From positions 124,001 through 188,000 of the forward strand of contig CAXBPC010000002.1 in assembly GCA_963977525.1 (NCBI GenBank): a stretch of 64,000 nucleotides of DNA. The letters run 5' to 3'. How positions within the stretch are numbered: the first letter of the stretch is position 1; each line of letters opens with the position of its first letter. Position numbers and translations under genes: made by a program. Positions 62,808 to 64,000 of this stretch are shown piece after piece. Below the pieces are notes generated by a model. The model made no database searches, was not told the origin of the DNA, and saw only the letters and a program-made list of their open reading frames with translations. The DNA comes from Ancylomarina sp963977525. GTDB taxonomy: Bacteria; Bacteroidota; Bacteroidia; Bacteroidales; Marinifilaceae.

Positions 62808-64000
62808 TTAGTAACTCACTTCCATCTTCACTTTCTTTTTCTTAATGCGCTCGTTTTTTAGCATTCTCAGAAGCTTTTCAGCCATTTTACGCTTTACAGC
62901 TACAAATGATGCATGATCTAAGACCTCAACTTTTCCTAATTCATCTTTTTCAAGTTGACCTTGCTTCATAAAGAATCCGACAATATCCATCTTGTTAATC
63001 TTATCCTTTTTACCCGCATCTATGTAGATGGTTAGCCATTCAGGATCTTCTGGAAGTGTAATGTTGTCTGGAATAATAAGTTCGTCTAAGTCCTTACTGA
63101 TGAATTCAGGAAGGTAATCACTATCTGCCATTACAAAATAGGAACAACCTGATGCATCCATTCTAGCTGTACGACCGTTACGGTGTGTGTAAGCATCTGC
63201 AGTTGTTGGCAATTGATAATGTATCACATGTTTGATTGAGGGAATGTCAAGTCCTCTAGATGCTAAATCTGTTGTAATTAGAATTTGGTGAGATCCGTTT
63301 CTAAATTTAATCAGAGCTTTCTCACGATCTTCCTGTTTTAGTCCTCCGTGAAAGGTGTCGTGTTGTAGGTGAGAATCTTTTAATAAGTCACTAATTCGAT
63401 CAACAGTATCTCGATGATTACAAAATACCAATGTTGCTTCGTTACCATTGTGACAAATCAGATTGAATAGGGCAGTTAATTTATCTTTACCATCAGCTCT
63501 AATAATTTTTTCTACTAAAGATTCTTTAGGCGTATCAACTAAATAGTTAATTTCAAATGGATTTTTTACACCTGTAAACTCAGGTATGCTATCGCTCTTT
63601 GTTGCTGATGTAAGAATCCTTTTTTTGATAAATTCTAATTGTTCAATAATTTCGCCCATTTCTCTATGAAACCCTAGTTCTAGAGATTTATCAAACTCAT
63701 CTAGAATGATGGTGTTGATGCTATCTGGAGAAAAGTTCTCACGACGAAGGTGATCGGCAATTCGGCCAGGCGTTCCAATAAGAACAGCGGGAGGGGTAGA
63801 AAGGCTATTTTTCTCAATTTTCATTGCGTGTCCACCATAACAGCAGTTCACTTTGAAAGGTGATGCTAAGCTTTTAAAAACTGATTCTATTTGAATTGCA
63901 AGTTCACGAGATGGTGCTAAAACTAATGTTTGAACACCTTTCTTTGATTCATCAAGTTGATCTAGGAGTGGTAGAAGAAAGGCTAGTGTTTTTCCTGATC
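62808..64000 (-). CDS. DbpA-like DEAD-box RNA helicase (partial, 5' end beyond the window)
   Basis: The open frame runs off the right edge; the visible minus-strand start reads SGKTLAFLLPLLDQ, the Walker A end, so the first part is missing. Visible motifs: LVLAPSRELAIQI, GTPGRIADHL, the box II variant DEFD in ILDEFDKSLEL, TSATKS, IATDLASRGLDIPS-type TTDLASRGLDIPS, and HRNGRTAR. The last 85 residues (LTIYIDAGKKDKINKMDIVGF, ASFVAVKRKM) resemble the DbpA RNA-binding domain, which binds 23S rRNA hairpin 92, so a role in 50S assembly is likely (inference). An ATG at 63851 is internal, not the start. Confidence 0.9.
   Translation of the reverse strand, partial: SGKTLAFLLPLLDQLDESKKGVQTLVLAPSRELAIQIESVFKSLASPFKVNCCYGGHAMKIEKNSLSTPPAVLIGTPGRIADHLRRENFSPDSINTIILDEFDKSLELGFHREMGEIIEQLEFIKKRILTSATKSDSIPEFTGVKNPFEINYLVDTPKESLVEKIIRADGKDKLTALFNLICHNGNEATLVFCNHRDTVDRISDLLKDSHLQHDTFHGGLKQEDREKALIKFRNGSHQILITTDLASRGLDIPSIKHVIHYQLPTTADAYTHRNGRTARMDASGCSYFVMADSDYLPEFISKDLDELIIPDNITLPEDPEWLTIYIDAGKKDKINKMDIVGFFMKQGQLEKDELGKVEVLDHASFVAVKRKMAEKLLRMLKNERIKKKKVKMEVSY

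Overview
The window reads as a chromosomal segment of an AT-rich member of the Bacteroidota, most likely class Bacteroidia and perhaps close to the Marinilabiliales/Marinifilaceae (the order is an inference). Supporting signs are a SusC/SusD pair, promoters of the TTTG / TAnnTTTG type, no clear Shine-Dalgarno sequences, a PorE-like OmpA protein, an AroF-AroQ/TyrA/aminotransferase/PheA cluster, and many hairpin-type intergenic repeats. No rRNA or tRNA gene was seen.

Layout. 0-4 kb: the tail of a possible XRE regulator, a Fic protein with its own inhibitory motif, intergenic hairpin repeats, a DUF6261-like gene, and a Y1 (REP-associated) transposase flanked by two copies of a repeat of about 250 bp. 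4-8.3 kb: 2-oxoglutarate dehydrogenase E1 and E2 (minus strand). 8.7-16 kb: a YiiX-like lipoprotein, an AddB-like nuclease, a PorE-like protein, a selenocysteine-lyase-like cysteine desulfurase and a methyltransferase. 16-23.5 kb: a small secreted protein, a GH3/beta-lactamase fusion, a CYTH protein, a D-2-hydroxyacid dehydrogenase, a repeat cluster and queE. 23.6-26.1 kb: two long mirror-symmetric arrays with a 20-bp phase, then a membrane protein and an AbiH-family protein (candidate phage defence). 26.2-34.3 kb: PEP carboxylase, a secreted protein, a DUF2284 protein, a DASS-type transporter with RCK_C domains, a TonB-domain protein and CysQ.

34.4-52 kb is an amino-acid biosynthesis district, all on the minus strand except one ABC transporter. 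It holds pheA-aminotransferase-tyrA-aroF, trpEGDCFBA and lysC-lysA. Each operon is preceded by a short leader ORF rich in the codons of its end product, followed by an intrinsic terminator. The Phe/Tyr operon has two such leader/terminator units in tandem. This is the hallmark of ribosome-mediated attenuation and the clearest regulatory story in the window.

52-64 kb: a well-formed candidate small RNA whose unpaired linker is antisense to a Bacteroidota-type translation start (and partly matches the SusC start here), an avidin-like protein with an eroded biotin pocket, argS, ffh, folD, SusC/SusD, and a DbpA-type RNA helicase cut by the window edge.

The items most worth a second look are the tandem aromatic attenuators, the Lys-rich leader, the 20-bp phased palindromes next to the AbiH pair, the candidate sRNA, and the 42-bp array beside trpA.
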